Source: Desertimonas sp963733085 (GTDB lineage: Bacteria; Actinomycetota; Acidimicrobiia; Acidimicrobiales; Ilumatobacteraceae). From it: a stretch of DNA of 64,000 nucleotides. Location: positions 300,150-364,149 of the forward strand of contig CAVTBY010000005.1 of NCBI GenBank assembly GCA_963733085.1, in the 5' to 3' direction. Under the pieces are notes generated by a model that saw only the letters and a list, made by a program, of their open reading frames with translations, was not told where the DNA came from and did not search any database. This document shows positions 38,720-47,917 of this stretch, in pieces (the stretch's first letter is position 1; each line of letters starts with the position of its first letter). The position numbers and the translations under genes were made by a program.

Positions 38720-39640
38720 TCAGGTCGCCAAGCCCCACGTGCACGCCAGGATCTCCTTGCGCCGCGCGAGATTCAGCAGTGCACGCCGCGTGGGGTCGTC
38801 GATGGGTTCGATCGGGCTCCGCGTCCGGGCGCTGGCCAGCACGCCTCCGACGTGGAGGACCTCCTTCATCGCCCGGAGGCCGCACTGGCGGTTCTCGAAC
38901 TGGATCAGAGGCAGAAGGTTCTCCCAGAGCAGGGTGGCACCCTCACGGTCACCGGCGAGGAACATCCGGGCGGCGCGCCCGATCTTGTCGGGGAGCAGCG
39001 AGCTGGTCATGGTGCCGACGGCCCCCGCCTCCAAGTCGGGGATCAACGTGACGGCCTCCTCACCGTCGAAGATGCCTGGTAGATCGGATCCCGCCTCCGT
39101 CTTGATCGCTCGGATCTTCGCCGCGCACTGGACGGTCTCGATCTTCGCGTAGCGGAGCGTGGGAAGCTCGCGTGCCAGAGCGACCACTGTTCGCGCCGAC
39201 ATCCGCGTGGTGCTCAACGGGGAGTCCTGAAGCATCAGCGGGATGCTGATGCTCTCCAGCGCGATCCGGAAGTAGGGCAGCAACGCCGACTCGTCGACGC
39301 TCAGTCCGGCGCCGTAGAACGGCGGCATCATCATGACCATGGCGGCACCGCGCTCTTGGGCCTCGCGGTTGCGCTGGTTGGCGACGTAGGCGCTGAAGTG
39401 ACTCGTCGCCACGCACACCGGGACACGGTCCGACACGTGCGCCAGCGCCGTCTCGATCACCGCGGTGCGCTCGTCGTCGGACAGCGAGAACTGCTCGGAG
39501 TAGTTCGCCATGATGCAGATGCCGTCGACCTGTGCGTCGACCAGGAAGTCCATGACGCGTCGCTGGCTCGCGTGATCGAGCTGCTGATCGTCGTCGAACG
39601 CGGTCGGGGCGACGGGCATGATCCCGCTAAGGATCGTCAT
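38720..39640 (-). CDS. Dihydrodipicolinate synthase / N-acetylneuraminate lyase family aldolase
   Basis: 306 residues from ATG 39640 (GGAGGAATCC upstream). TIM-barrel class I aldolase: IMPVAPTAFDDDQQLDHASQ, DGICIMANYSEQFSLSDDER, VMMMPPFYGAG, IPLMLQDSPLS and the Schiff-base Lys in LRYAKIETVQ. The isolated context, away from lysine genes, favours a sugar-acid or keto-acid aldolase over true DapA; substrate unknown. Confidence 0.85.
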   Translation of the reverse strand: MTILSGIMPVAPTAFDDDQQLDHASQRRVMDFLVDAQVDGICIMANYSEQFSLSDDERTAVIETALAHVSDRVPVCVATSHFSAYVANQRNREAQERGAAMVMMMPPFYGAGLSVDESALLPYFRIALESISIPLMLQDSPLSTTRMSARTVVALARELPTLRYAKIETVQCAAKIRAIKTEAGSDLPGIFDGEEAVTLIPDLEAGAVGTMTSSLLPDKIGRAARMFLAGDREGATLLWENLLPLIQFENRQCGLRAMKEVLHVGGVLASARTRSPIEPIDDPTRRALLNLARRKEILACTWGLAT

Positions 39641-39661
39641 GGATTCCTCCATCCTTCAGAC

Positions 39662-40075
39662 CTAAGCGACAAGGCCTTTCTTGGCGGTCTCCTTGATGAG
39701 CGCCACAAGCGCCTTCTCGTCGAGGTCCGCGAGCTTCTTGAACCGCACGCAGGCCTTGCCGATGCTGGCCTTGGGCAGCCGCTCGACGTACCGCTCGGCG
39801 ACGTAGCCTGTCGCGTCGGCGGCGAAGCAGTACAGCGAGATGTACGAGGCGTTGCAGGCGATCGAGAGCTTGCAGGCGTCGCCCTCGCGGCCGCTCGCAT
39901 AGCGGTAGTGAAACGGCCCGTAGCCGAGCATGCCGCCCATGATGACCGGCTCGAGCTTCGGCGCGTTCTTGCGAATCAGCGCATCGAGTGCAGCGATGTC
40001 GGAGCTGCGCTTGTCGTCCACCGCGGCGATGTACTCGGCCGGGGTCTTCACGTTCAGCTGTCCCTTCATCTTCAT
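39662..40075 (-). CDS. DUF1801 protein (YdhG-like)
   Basis: 137 residues. MKMKGQLNVKTPAEYIAAVD, then RSSDIAALDALIRKNAPKLE, GGMLGYGPFHYRYASGREGD and GKACVRFKKLADLDEKALVA, the standard DUF1801 pattern of a small cytoplasmic alpha/beta protein. 21 bp upstream of the aldolase, possibly cotranscribed. Function unknown. Confidence 0.88.
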   Translation of the reverse strand: MKMKGQLNVKTPAEYIAAVDDKRSSDIAALDALIRKNAPKLEPVIMGGMLGYGPFHYRYASGREGDACKLSIACNASYISLYCFAADATGYVAERYVERLPKASIGKACVRFKKLADLDEKALVALIKETAKKGLVA

Positions 40076-40266
40076 CGCGTCCTCCGAGACACGGCGTCAC
40101 CACGCCGGCAGCGGCCCGTTGGCCCTTCCATCGATGAATTGTCCCACGACGGGGTCGGCACCTTCCACGAACGCGCGCGACAGCCCCTCGCCAGATCGAC
40201 GGTGATGGCGTGGCCAACAGTCGGTGGTGGCTCACCCAGCTCGCAGAACTGCTGGACTAACGCACC

Positions 40267-40547
40267 GTGAGTGAGGCCCGACTGATTCTCACCTGCGGGT
40301 TGCCCGGGGCGGGTAAGACCACACTCGCAACGCAGCTAGCCGCCGAGCGGAACGCCGTGCGGCTCACCAAGGCTACGTCGAAGTGCCTACCGACGAACTC
40401 TGGAGGCGCATCGAGGCACGTAACTCGGCGCCACCCTGGGACAACGAACCGATCGGTCGCGCCGACCTCGACGAGTGGCTAGCCATCTTCCAGGCCCCCG
40501 ATGCTGCAGAGCTGGCGTTGTTCGATCCACCGCCAAATCCACACTAA
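40267..40547 (+). pseudogene. P-loop kinase-like ATPase with internal deletion
   Basis: The N-terminal frame has MSEARLILTCGLPGAGKTTL (Walker A) to RLTK. At about 40365-40375 the sequence jumps to a second frame, YVEVPTDELWRRIEARNSAP, DEWLAIFQAPDAAELALFD and stop 40547, which is the conserved end of the same AAA/zeta-toxin-like kinase family. About 75 residues between, including the DxxxW and lid regions, are missing, so this is a deletion pseudogene and not a simple base error. Confidence 0.7.
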
Positions 40548-40715
40548 GCCACTGTCTCGGCGGCAGCCTCGAAGCGAGTAGATCAACGGTGATGGCGTGC
40601 GAAACGCGTAGCGAGTCGGCTGACGGTCACGAATCGCACCACCGTAAGGTCGAGGCTTCGTGACCAAACCGACCGACACCGACTGTGCTCGGGCGCATTG
40701 CCGTGCTGTCGGTGT

Positions 40716-41096
40716 TCAGCTGAAGGACTGCGGGCCGAACCGGCCCCACGCGATGAGTACCGCGAGCGCGAGGTAGACGAGGTTGAGCACGACAAATCTG
40801 TGTTCGCCACGGCGAAGGTGCGTGATCATCGCGCCGACCATGAGCAGCACCCAGCAGGCGGCGGTGATGGGGACGAGGACGGGCGCCGCGTCGACCACGG
40901 CCGGCAAGATCAGGCCGGCCACGGCCAGCAGCTCGAGGACCCCGAGGGTCTTGACGAAACCGGCCGAGTGGTCGTTGGTCCATCCGCCGCCGGCGACGTG
41001 CGCCAACTTTTCCTTGGGCACGAGCGTCTTGCTGATGCCGCCGGTCAGGGCGACGACGGCCAGCAGGCCGGTGATGATCCACAGCGTGAGATTCAT
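40716..41096 (-). CDS. DoxX-family membrane protein
   Basis: 126 residues, four helices: LTLWIITGLLAVVALTGGIS, GFVKTLGVLELLAVAGLILP, VLVPITAACWVLLMVGAMIT and FVVLNLVYLALAVLIAWGRF. The KTLVPKEKLAHV and LGVLELLAVAGL motifs are DoxX-like. Start ATG 41096 with GGAGGACACC. Divergent from the epimerase-ECF41 pair. Confidence 0.88.
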   Translation of the reverse strand: MNLTLWIITGLLAVVALTGGISKTLVPKEKLAHVAGGGWTNDHSAGFVKTLGVLELLAVAGLILPAVVDAAPVLVPITAACWVLLMVGAMITHLRRGEHRFVVLNLVYLALAVLIAWGRFGPQSFS

Positions 41097-41285
41097 GATG
41101 GTGTCCTCCGTGTTCGTGAATGGCCGGCAGCGGCACGCGGGTGGCGGATCACGTTCGCTCTTTTGAACGTCTGGTGTCGCAGGTCGACCCGCACGGCGCG
41201 ACGTTGTCGGTGGCCATGACGATGTGACGGGTGGGGCCGGGCTGGCGTGACGGGTTCCGGCGGTGACCCCGTTCACAGCGGGGAC

Positions 41286-41312
41286 TGTCACGTCGGATGT
41301 CAGTCGCTCGTC
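41286..41312 (+). promoter_or_regulatory. Candidate ECF41-type promoter
   Basis: TGTCACG, 16 bp, then CGTC, located 34 bp before the epimerase ATG. This matches the published ECF41 target pattern (TGTCACA, 16 bp, CGTC) in spacing and all but one base. The ECF41 gene itself is the second gene behind this site, implying positive autoregulation. Confidence 0.65.
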
Positions 41313-41345
41313 ATGGTCACGTCGAGCCGAGGAAAGGAGTCGTCG

Positions 41346-42275
41346 ATGAAGGTGTTCGTTGCTGGGGCAACTGGTGTGGTCGGTCGTCGAGCCGTCGTGC
41401 GGATGGTCGCCGCCGGGTTCGAGGTGTCGGGAGTTGCCCGCAGCGCGGAGCAGCGCGCCGGGTTGGTCGCTGCCGGCGTCCGGCCGATCGAGGTGGACCT
41501 GTTCGACCACGATGCCGTCGTGGCGGCCGTCGCCGGTCACGAGGCCGTCGTCAACCTGGCGACGGCGATCCCGACCGGCGAGCGGGCGAGCGACACGGCG
41601 GCGTGGGCGACCAACCACCGCATTCGGCGCGAGGCGTCACACAACTTGGTCGACGGTGCCATCGCCGCTGGGGCGGTCCGTTACGTGCAGGAGTCGATCG
41701 CCTTGCTGTACGCCGACGGCGACGACCGTGTGCTGGACGAGTCGTGGCCCGTCGCGCCGACCAAAATTACCGATTCGGCGCTCGAAGCCGAGACCGAGGC
41801 CGAGCGGTTTGCCGCGCATGGAAGGGCGGGCGTGGCCCTGCGCTTCGGGCAGTTCTACGGGTTCGACAGCGTGCATAGCGTCCACGCGATGGAGGCCGTG
41901 AGAGCCGGCCGGCCCGCCGAACTCGGCCCGCCATCGGCGTACCGGAGTTCGATTACGACCGACGACGCGGCGTCGGCCATCATTGCCGCGCTCGACGTCG
42001 CCAGCGGTGTCTACAACGTCATCGACGACCTGCCCCTGTCGCGCGCCGGGTATGTCGGCGCGCTCGCCGATGCCCTCGGCGTGCCGGCACCGGCGGTGGC
42101 GTCCCTCGACGTCGAACTGGCACCCGAGTTCTCGATGCTGTTGCGGTCGCAGCGGGTCTCGAACAAGCGGTTCACGGCCGCCAGCGGCTGGCGCCCCTCC
42201 TCCCCGAGCGCCCGAGACGGCTGGCCAGTCGTCGTCGCCGCATGGCGCGAGAATCAGGTCGTCCCTGCGGGATGA
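41346..42275 (+). CDS. NAD(P)-binding epimerase/dehydratase family protein
   Basis: 309 residues from ATG 41346 (AAAGGAG upstream). Extended SDR fold: MKVFVAGATGVVGRRAVVRM nucleotide loop, HEAVVNLATAIP, and a C-terminal substrate domain. In the catalytic region YVQESIALLYADGD the usual YxxxK is not obvious, so it may be atypical. Six bases before the ECF41 sigma gene; epimerase/oxidoreductase genes are known ECF41 partners. Confidence 0.88.
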   Translation: MKVFVAGATGVVGRRAVVRMVAAGFEVSGVARSAEQRAGLVAAGVRPIEVDLFDHDAVVAAVAGHEAVVNLATAIPTGERASDTAAWATNHRIRREASHNLVDGAIAAGAVRYVQESIALLYADGDDRVLDESWPVAPTKITDSALEAETEAERFAAHGRAGVALRFGQFYGFDSVHSVHAMEAVRAGRPAELGPPSAYRSSITTDDAASAIIAALDVASGVYNVIDDLPLSRAGYVGALADALGVPAPAVASLDVELAPEFSMLLRSQRVSNKRFTAASGWRPSSPSARDGWPVVVAAWRENQVVPAG

Positions 42276-42281
42276 CGCGAC

Positions 42282-43220
42282 ATGCTTGACTTGGCGACTT
42301 GTACGCGGGCGACCGACTCGCGTCCCAACACGACCGTCATGCCCACCACTGACGAGCTGTCCCGAGAATTCGCCGAGTTCCAGCCGCGACTGCTGTCGAT
42401 CGCCTACCGCATGCTCGGCAGCGCGTGGGACGCCGAGGACGTGGTCGCGGAGGCCATGGTCCGCTGGCTGCGCGTCGACCGGGACCAGGTCCACGAACCG
42501 CTGGCGTACCTGACCACGATCGTGACGCGGCTGGCGATCGACCAGTTGCGCTCGGCGCGGGCAACACGTGAGCGCTACGTCGGCGAGTGGCTGCCCGAGC
42601 CGGTACTCACGGCACCATCGCCGCTCGGGCCGCTGGACACGGTCGAACGGCGTGAGGCGGTGTCGCTCGCCACGCTGCGCATGATGGAGACGCTGTCGCC
42701 GCCGGAGCGGGCGGTGCTGGTGCTCCACGAGGCGTTCGAGGTGCCCCATGCCGAGATCGGCGACATTCTCGACATGACCGAGAGCGCTGCCCGCCAGCAC
42801 CTCCACCGCGCCCGCGCCCGCATCCAGCGCGACGCCGACTCGTCGAGCCCAGAGGTGCACGACAGATCGCTCGACCGGTTCCTCACCGCCCTCGAGAACG
42901 GCGACCTCGCCGAGGTGCAGGAACTCCTCGCCGCCGACGTCGTCGCGTACAGCGACGGCGGTGGCAGGGTGAGGGCGGCCCGGCAACCGATCATGGGTGC
43001 CGAGCACGTCTTGCACTTCTATGCCGCCCTGCGCCGCCACTATCCGGTGCGCGACATTGACAAAGTCAACGTCAACGGACGAACAGCGGCGCGCCTGTGG
43101 ATCGGCCGTCAGCACCTGCTCCTCGCCGTCGACGTACGTGACGGCAAGATCTACGAGATCGACGCCATCCTCAATCCGGACAAGCTGGGCTACCTGCAGC
43201 GGCAGCTCGAACACCAGTAG
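42282..43220 (+). CDS. ECF41-family RNA polymerase sigma factor (SigJ-like)
   Basis: 312 residues (ATG 42339 is an alternative start). Region 2: FAEFQPRLLSIAYRMLGSAW, DAEDVVAEAMVRWLRVD, then region 4: SPPERAVLVLHEAFEVPHAE, ILDMTESAARQHLHRARARI. A C-terminal SnoaL-like domain (~100 residues, FLTALENGDLAEVQELLAAD) replaces an anti-sigma factor and ends NPDKLGYLQRQL, including the NPDKL motif that modulates activity in ECF41. Cotranscribed with the epimerase. Confidence 0.92.
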   Translation: MLDLATCTRATDSRPNTTVMPTTDELSREFAEFQPRLLSIAYRMLGSAWDAEDVVAEAMVRWLRVDRDQVHEPLAYLTTIVTRLAIDQLRSARATRERYVGEWLPEPVLTAPSPLGPLDTVERREAVSLATLRMMETLSPPERAVLVLHEAFEVPHAEIGDILDMTESAARQHLHRARARIQRDADSSSPEVHDRSLDRFLTALENGDLAEVQELLAADVVAYSDGGGRVRAARQPIMGAEHVLHFYAALRRHYPVRDIDKVNVNGRTAARLWIGRQHLLLAVDVRDGKIYEIDAILNPDKLGYLQRQLEHQ

Positions 43221-43432
43221 GCGCGAGCAGCGCCATGCCTGTCAGCGGAGCCCCTCGGCTCAGCGTTATCGCTAGCTCGGGAGCACAGCTGCCAGCCGAA
43301 CTCGCACTTGGCCTTGTCGGTCCGGACGCCATGAAACTCGGTCATCTCGTCCTCACGGCGCGCATGTCGAGGACGAGATCGTTCAGCGGGCAGCTTCGGA
43401 TGCCGGTGATTCGAGAGTGACCGACGGCACGG

Positions 43433-43458
43433 TTGACTTCAAGTACTTTAAGTTCTTT
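43433..43458 (+). promoter_or_regulatory. MerR-type promoter/operator
   Basis: TTGACT at 43433 and TTTACG at about 43456 flank a near-palindrome ACTTCAAG-TA-CTTTAAGT (one mismatched pair), 12 bp before the MerR start. Arrangement fits MerR-family control in which the dimer binds between -35 and -10. Confidence 0.6.
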
Positions 43459-43469
43459 ACGCTGGGTGT

Positions 43470-43931
43470 GTGAGTGTCCGAACGATGCAACACACCTACA
43501 CGATCAAGGAAGCGGCCGCGCTGACCGGCCTGCCTGCCAGCACGCTCCGCTACTACGAGTCGATCGGCGTGATCGCACCGGTCGTGCGTGGTGAGAGCAG
43601 CAAGCACCGGGTGTTCACCGAGGCCGACCTCGATCAGCTGATGTGGGTTGCGTGTCTGGCCGCCACCGGCATGTCGGTCAGCGACATGCGGCAGTACGTG
43701 GCGAACGGACAACTCGGCCCGGCAGCGGCTGCTGAGCAGGTCGCGTTGCTCACGGCACAGCAGGAGCGACTTGCTCTCGAAGCTGAGTTCATCCAGCTGC
43801 GCCAGCGATACGTGCGCCTGAAGATCGACTACTGGCAAGCGATCGAAGCCGGCGACAACGACCGGGCCGAGTTGTTGTCGAGCGAAGCCCGCAGCCTCGC
43901 CGACGAGCTCAAACGAGCCAAACAGCACTAA
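43470..43931 (+). CDS. MerR-family transcriptional regulator
   Basis: 153 residues (GTG 43470; ATG 43485 alternative). HTH: TYTIKEAAALTGLPASTLRY then YYESIGVIAPVVR; wing and dimerisation helix follow (LLTAQQERLALEAEFIQLRQ). No Cys in the sensor end, as in the NmlR/AdhR-like aldehyde-responsive group. First gene of an operon with the zinc alcohol dehydrogenase and cupin. Confidence 0.88.
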   Translation: MSVRTMQHTYTIKEAAALTGLPASTLRYYESIGVIAPVVRGESSKHRVFTEADLDQLMWVACLAATGMSVSDMRQYVANGQLGPAAAAEQVALLTAQQERLALEAEFIQLRQRYVRLKIDYWQAIEAGDNDRAELLSSEARSLADELKRAKQH

Positions 43932-43999
43932 TCGCGTAGCGACCTCTGAACGCCTCGTTGCGATCTGCGGGTCAAGCGCGCCCAGAAACAGGAGACATC

Positions 44000-45046
44000 A
44001 TGAAAGCAGCAATCTTCAAGGGCAAGGGCGCCATCGCCGTCGAGGAACGACCCAAGCCCACAGTTAGCGAACCGACTGACGCAGTCGTGCGGGTCGTGCT
44101 GGCATGTGTCTGCGGTTCCGACCTGTGGTACTACCGGGGCGAGTCGGACCACCCGGTCGGGTCGATCGGCCACGAGTTCATCGGAGTCGTCGATGAGATC
44201 GGAGCCGACGTCAGGACCGTCGCAGTGGGCGACTTCGTCATTTCGCCGTTCGCCTGGAGCGACGGGGTGTGCAAGAACTGCGAGGCCGGCTTCCACACCG
44301 CCTGCATCCACGGCGGCTTCTTCGGCGGCGGCATCGAGGGAGACGGCGGCCAGGCTGAGTTCGTCCGAGTACCGCAGGCCGATGGCACCCTCGTTTCGGT
44401 TCCCGGCACCGACTTCGCTGATGAGACGATGGCCTCGCTGCTCGCCCTCACCGATGTCATGAGCACCGGCTATCACGCTGCGGTCAGCGCCGACGTTCAG
44501 CCGGGTGACACGGTCGCGGTAGTGGGCGACGGTGCGGTCGGCTTGTCCGGCGTCCTGTCGGCCAACATGCTCGGCGCGGAGCACATCATCGTGCTCGGCA
44601 GCACGCACGAAGACCGGCACCAGCTCGCCCGCGAGTGGGGTGCCACCGACATCATCAGCGTTCGCGGCGACGAGGCGATCAAGGCTCTGCACGACCTGAC
44701 TGACGGTTATGGCGCCGACGCGGTGCTGGAGTGTGTCGGCACCAAGGAGGCGATGGAAACCGCCTTCGCTGTGGCAAAGCCCGGTGCGGTCGTTGGCCGG
44801 GTCGGGGTGCCGCACGGCGTCAACATCGACGCTGAAGGCACCTTCTACCGCAACGTCGGCATGCGCGGCGGGCCCGCTCCGGCGCGGCACTACCAGCCAG
44901 AGCTGTTGAAGGCCGTGCTCGACGGTCAGATCAACCCGGGAAAGGTGTTCGACCTGACGACCGATCTCGACCACATCGCCGACGCCTACGCCGCCATGGA
45001 CGAGCGCCGTGCGATCAAGGCGCTCATCAAGGTGAGCGAACGATGA
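44000..45046 (+). CDS. Zinc-dependent alcohol dehydrogenase (MDR family)
   Basis: 348 residues from ATG 44000 with AGGAGACATC. Catalytic zinc: Cys in ACVCGSDLWYYRG and the GHEFIGVVDEIG motif. A structural-zinc-like lobe is reduced to VCKNCEAGFHTAC. Cofactor fold VAVVGDGAVGLSGVLSA. Most like the glutathione-independent dehydrogenases used in aldehyde or alcohol detoxification. MerR upstream, cupin 13 bp downstream. Confidence 0.92.
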   Translation: MKAAIFKGKGAIAVEERPKPTVSEPTDAVVRVVLACVCGSDLWYYRGESDHPVGSIGHEFIGVVDEIGADVRTVAVGDFVISPFAWSDGVCKNCEAGFHTACIHGGFFGGGIEGDGGQAEFVRVPQADGTLVSVPGTDFADETMASLLALTDVMSTGYHAAVSADVQPGDTVAVVGDGAVGLSGVLSANMLGAEHIIVLGSTHEDRHQLAREWGATDIISVRGDEAIKALHDLTDGYGADAVLECVGTKEAMETAFAVAKPGAVVGRVGVPHGVNIDAEGTFYRNVGMRGGPAPARHYQPELLKAVLDGQINPGKVFDLTTDLDHIADAYAAMDERRAIKALIKVSER

Positions 45047-45059
45047 CAAGGATGCTGGT

Positions 45060-45458
45060 ATGAGATTCACGAAGAGCGGCGGTCAGACAGCCGTCGGACC
45101 CGAAGCCTGGTTCACGGGCACCGTGTACATCGACACCATCCGCAATCCCGACGAGCAGTCCTGCGTCGGCTGTGCCCACGTGCGGTTCACCCCCGGCGCC
45201 CGGACGGCATGGCACACCCACCCCCGAGGCCAGACCTTGTACGTCACCGACGGCATCGGATACGTCGGTCGCCGAAGTGGCGAGGTGACAGAGATCCGTC
45301 CGGGTGACGTCGTTTACATCGAGCCGAGCGAGGAGCACTGGCACGGCGCGACGCCTGACCGTTTCATGGCACACATTGCGATCCAGGAGGCCGACGACAA
45401 CGGCCAGATGGTGACCTGGGGAGACCACGTCACCGACCAGGAGTACGGGACTCGTTAG
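45060..45458 (+). CDS. Cupin-domain protein
   Basis: 132 residues. Metal motif 1 HVRFTPGARTAWHTHPRGQT with His-x-His, Gln and the typical Leu/Tyr strand; motif 2 PGDVVYIEPSEEHWHGA. Family of small quercetinase/carboxymuconolactone-decarboxylase-linked cupins. Third gene of the MerR-ADH operon; a role with the dehydrogenase substrate is inferred. The following 45459-45892 interval contains nothing I recognise. Confidence 0.9.
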   Translation: MRFTKSGGQTAVGPEAWFTGTVYIDTIRNPDEQSCVGCAHVRFTPGARTAWHTHPRGQTLYVTDGIGYVGRRSGEVTEIRPGDVVYIEPSEEHWHGATPDRFMAHIAIQEADDNGQMVTWGDHVTDQEYGTR

Positions 45459-45892
45459 AAGGCTGGGCGGATCGGCTGCCAACGGAAGCAGCTGAGAGTG
45501 ACCGCACCGACGCCGCCAAGTCAGCGCATCCCTCTCAACGCATCTGAAGGACTACCGAACACTGTTGACATCGCCAGACACGCCAACAGCCCGGCGGCGG
45601 CTGGCGCCCTGCGGCGACCAGACGCGACGCTGCCGGCGCTGCTGATCTGAACCGGGGACGCGTGGCGCACGCTCTACGACGGCCGACGCCCGCGTCTGCG
45701 AATCCGAGGCGCACCCGCCGTGGAGAATTGTCAATCAGTGGACGATGAGTGGTCGGTAAGCGGAGCTCCAAGGGCCGGGCTCAGTTGTCGCGTGAGACGC
45801 GCCGCCGTGCACACCGTCACTCACCGGCACTTCGGCTGGCGATCGGCGTGAGACGCGCTGAGAATCAGTGCGCCGCGTCCGTCTGTAGTGAC

Positions 45893-46520
45893 ATGAAGCT
45901 CACCGTGCAGACGTTTCTGTCTCTCGACGGCGTGATGCAGGCGCCCGGCGGCCCGGAGGAAGATCCCAGCGACGCCTTCACCCACGGCGGCTGGCAGGCC
46001 CCGTTTCCCGACCCGGCCGTCGGCGAGTTCGTCACCGAGCTCAACAGCCACGCCAGCGCCTTCCTGTTCGGTCGCAGAACGTTCGACATCTTCCGCGGCT
46101 ACTGGCCTGATCAGACCGACCCCGCCGACCCGATTGCCACGGCGATCAACTCACTACCCAAGTACGTCGTGTCCAACTCGCTCAGCGACGCCGATGCCAC
46201 GTGGCGCGGCGAGCACCCTGACACCGCTCGCCTGGTGAGCGGCGACGTCGTCGCGGCGGTGCAGGCGCTGAAGGCCGAACCCGGCGATGAGCTGCAGATC
46301 TGGGGAAGCAGCAGGCTGCTCGAGACGCTGTTGCAACACGAGCTCGTCGATCGCTTCCGTCTGATGACGTTTCCGCTCGTGCTCGGCTCCGGTCGCCGCT
46401 TGTTCAACGACGGCATCCTCCCGGCGACGATGCGCCCCGTCGGACCTCACCGTCACCGATTCCGGCATCGTCATCGGCACCTACGAACCAGCCGGTCCGG
46501 TCCGCCACGGCCAGATGTAA
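45893..46520 (+). pseudogene. RibD C-terminal/DHFR-like reductase, one late frameshift
   Basis: ATG 45893: MKLTVQTFLSLDGVMQAPGG, ASAFLFGRRTFDIFRGYWPD, LQIWGSSRLLETLLQHELVD and LMTFPLVLGSGRRLFNDGIL. One extra base in the CCCC run near 46432-46440 separates it from the true end, which continues DLTVTDSGIVIGTYEPAGPV and stops at 46520. Repaired length is about 208 residues, the usual size for these NADPH-binding reductases. Without repair the protein gains a 60-residue Arg-rich tail. Confidence 0.8.
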
Positions 46521-46609
46521 CCGGCTGGAGATGGCCGTGTCAGGCCGTCACGCCTCGGCCCGCCACGCCTCGGCTGGCCAGTCCGCGTTGCTAGCTGTCA
46601 CACCGCCGC

Positions 46610-46680
46610 GAACGACATGGCAGTGAGTTCGGCGCGGCCGTCAGTGCACTCCGGGCGGCGTTCGGTGCGCGTATTCGGGC
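46610..46680. repeat. Dispersed intergenic repeat, copy D
   Basis: GCGCGGCCGTCAGTGCACTC, then CGGGCGGCGTTCGGTGCGCG and TATTCGG match copy B (52078-52150) with about six or seven differences over 53 bases. It lies between the converging ends of the DHFR-like and SDR genes. Confidence 0.6.
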
Positions 46681-46763
46681 GGCGCCTCGACTGCATCGGA
46701 GCCGACCGTCCAGGGGCGAACAAGGCGAGCAATCGGCAGTTCGGCTCGGCCTTTGCGGTCGAC

Positions 46764-47627
46764 CTAGTTGTCGCCTTCGGCGTCGTCCACCGGATCGATC
46801 GTCAGCGACCTCGAGAGGTCGCGGTGGGCTTCGATCTGTTCTTGCAGCTCTGCGATCTTGCGCTCGGCCAATGCCACCACGTCAGCTCCGGCGACGAAGC
46901 GTCGCGGCGGCGGTTCCTCACTGGCGATGGTGAGCAGCGCCTTGGCGAGCTTGTCCGGATCACCGGACTGTCGGCCGTCTTGAGCCTCCCACCACGTCCG
47001 CTGCGCGGCGCTGCGCTCGGCATAGTCAGCGATGGACACGTCCGGCCAGATGAGCGACTCCGGACTCGCCAGCCCGGTGCGGAAGAAGCCTGGATTGACG
47101 ATCGTGGTCCGGATACCGAACGGTGCAACCTCTTGTTCCAGCGCGCCCATCCAACCCTCCAACCCGAACTTCGAAGCTGCATAGACCGACGAGTACTCGA
47201 ACGCCACCAGCCCAGCACCGGACGAGATCGAGATCACATGCCCGGAGCGCTGTTGCCGCATCACCGGCAACACCGCCCGAGTGACGTTCATCGGACCCAG
47301 CAGATTCGTGGCCAACTGCTGCTCGACCTGTTCGGGTGACATCTCCTCGAAGTAGCCCTTGAACGAAACGCCCGCGTTGTTGACCAGCACGTCGATTCGG
47401 CCGAACCGCTCGACCGCGGCGTCGACGGCGGCGTTCGCCTCCGCAACGCTGGTGACGTCAAGCCTCACGACCAGCAGGTCGTCAGACGCGCCGAGGACCT
47501 CCGCAACCTCGTCGGGTCGACGACCGGTGGCGACCACAGCGTTCCCGGCGGCCAGTGCGGCCTTGGTGAACGCCGCACCCATTCCGCGGCTCGCACCAGT
47601 GATCAACCACACCTTTCGGTCGGCCAT
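46764..47627 (-). CDS. Short-chain dehydrogenase/reductase
   Basis: 287 residues from ATG 47627 (AAGGGG upstream). Classical SDR: LITGASRGMGAAFTKAALAA cofactor loop with Arg favouring NADP, NNAGVSFKG, catalytic Ser in ISISSGAGLVAFEYSSVYAA followed by YAASK, and NPGFFRTG. A 30-residue charged C-terminal extension ends the protein. Substrate unknown. Confidence 0.92.
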   Translation of the reverse strand: MADRKVWLITGASRGMGAAFTKAALAAGNAVVATGRRPDEVAEVLGASDDLLVVRLDVTSVAEANAAVDAAVERFGRIDVLVNNAGVSFKGYFEEMSPEQVEQQLATNLLGPMNVTRAVLPVMRQQRSGHVISISSGAGLVAFEYSSVYAASKFGLEGWMGALEQEVAPFGIRTTIVNPGFFRTGLASPESLIWPDVSIADYAERSAAQRTWWEAQDGRQSGDPDKLAKALLTIASEEPPPRRFVAGADVVALAERKIAELQEQIEAHRDLSRSLTIDPVDDAEGDN

Positions 47628-47792
47628 GCAACAACCCCTTCGAGACGAACCCGCAATCGACCGTATCGCTGCGGCGCAGCGGAGCGGGCCCCCGAGCAGC
47701 AGCACATAGTGCCCGATACGGCGAATGTGGTCGTGCACATCCTTCAGTTCGGCCAGCGACTATCCGAGTAGTCGCCGTCCCGTCGATGAGAT

Positions 47793-47870
47793 CGTTGCAG
47801 GCGCAACTATCTGCCGATACTGAGCGGTGAGTTCGTGCTCGACGGCGGTGTTCGGTGCCGACATTCGGTC
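47793..47870. repeat. Dispersed intergenic repeat, copy C
   Basis: GTTGCAGGCGCAACTATCTG, then CCGATACTGAGCGG and, 30 bp later, GGCGGTGTTCGGTGCCGACA and TTCGG. The left palindrome GTTGC-AGGC-GCAAC is shared with copy A. The 47628-47917 interval has no gene. Confidence 0.5.
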
Positions 47871-47917
47871 GTCCCGGCGTGCCCTAGCAGGTTCAATCCG
47901 CCGTGTCTTGGGGCGGC

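Noticed and set aside
38720..39640. Calling the aldolase dapA
   Set aside because: It is not near lysine genes, and the family includes several sugar-acid and sialic-acid aldolases with the same Lys motif.
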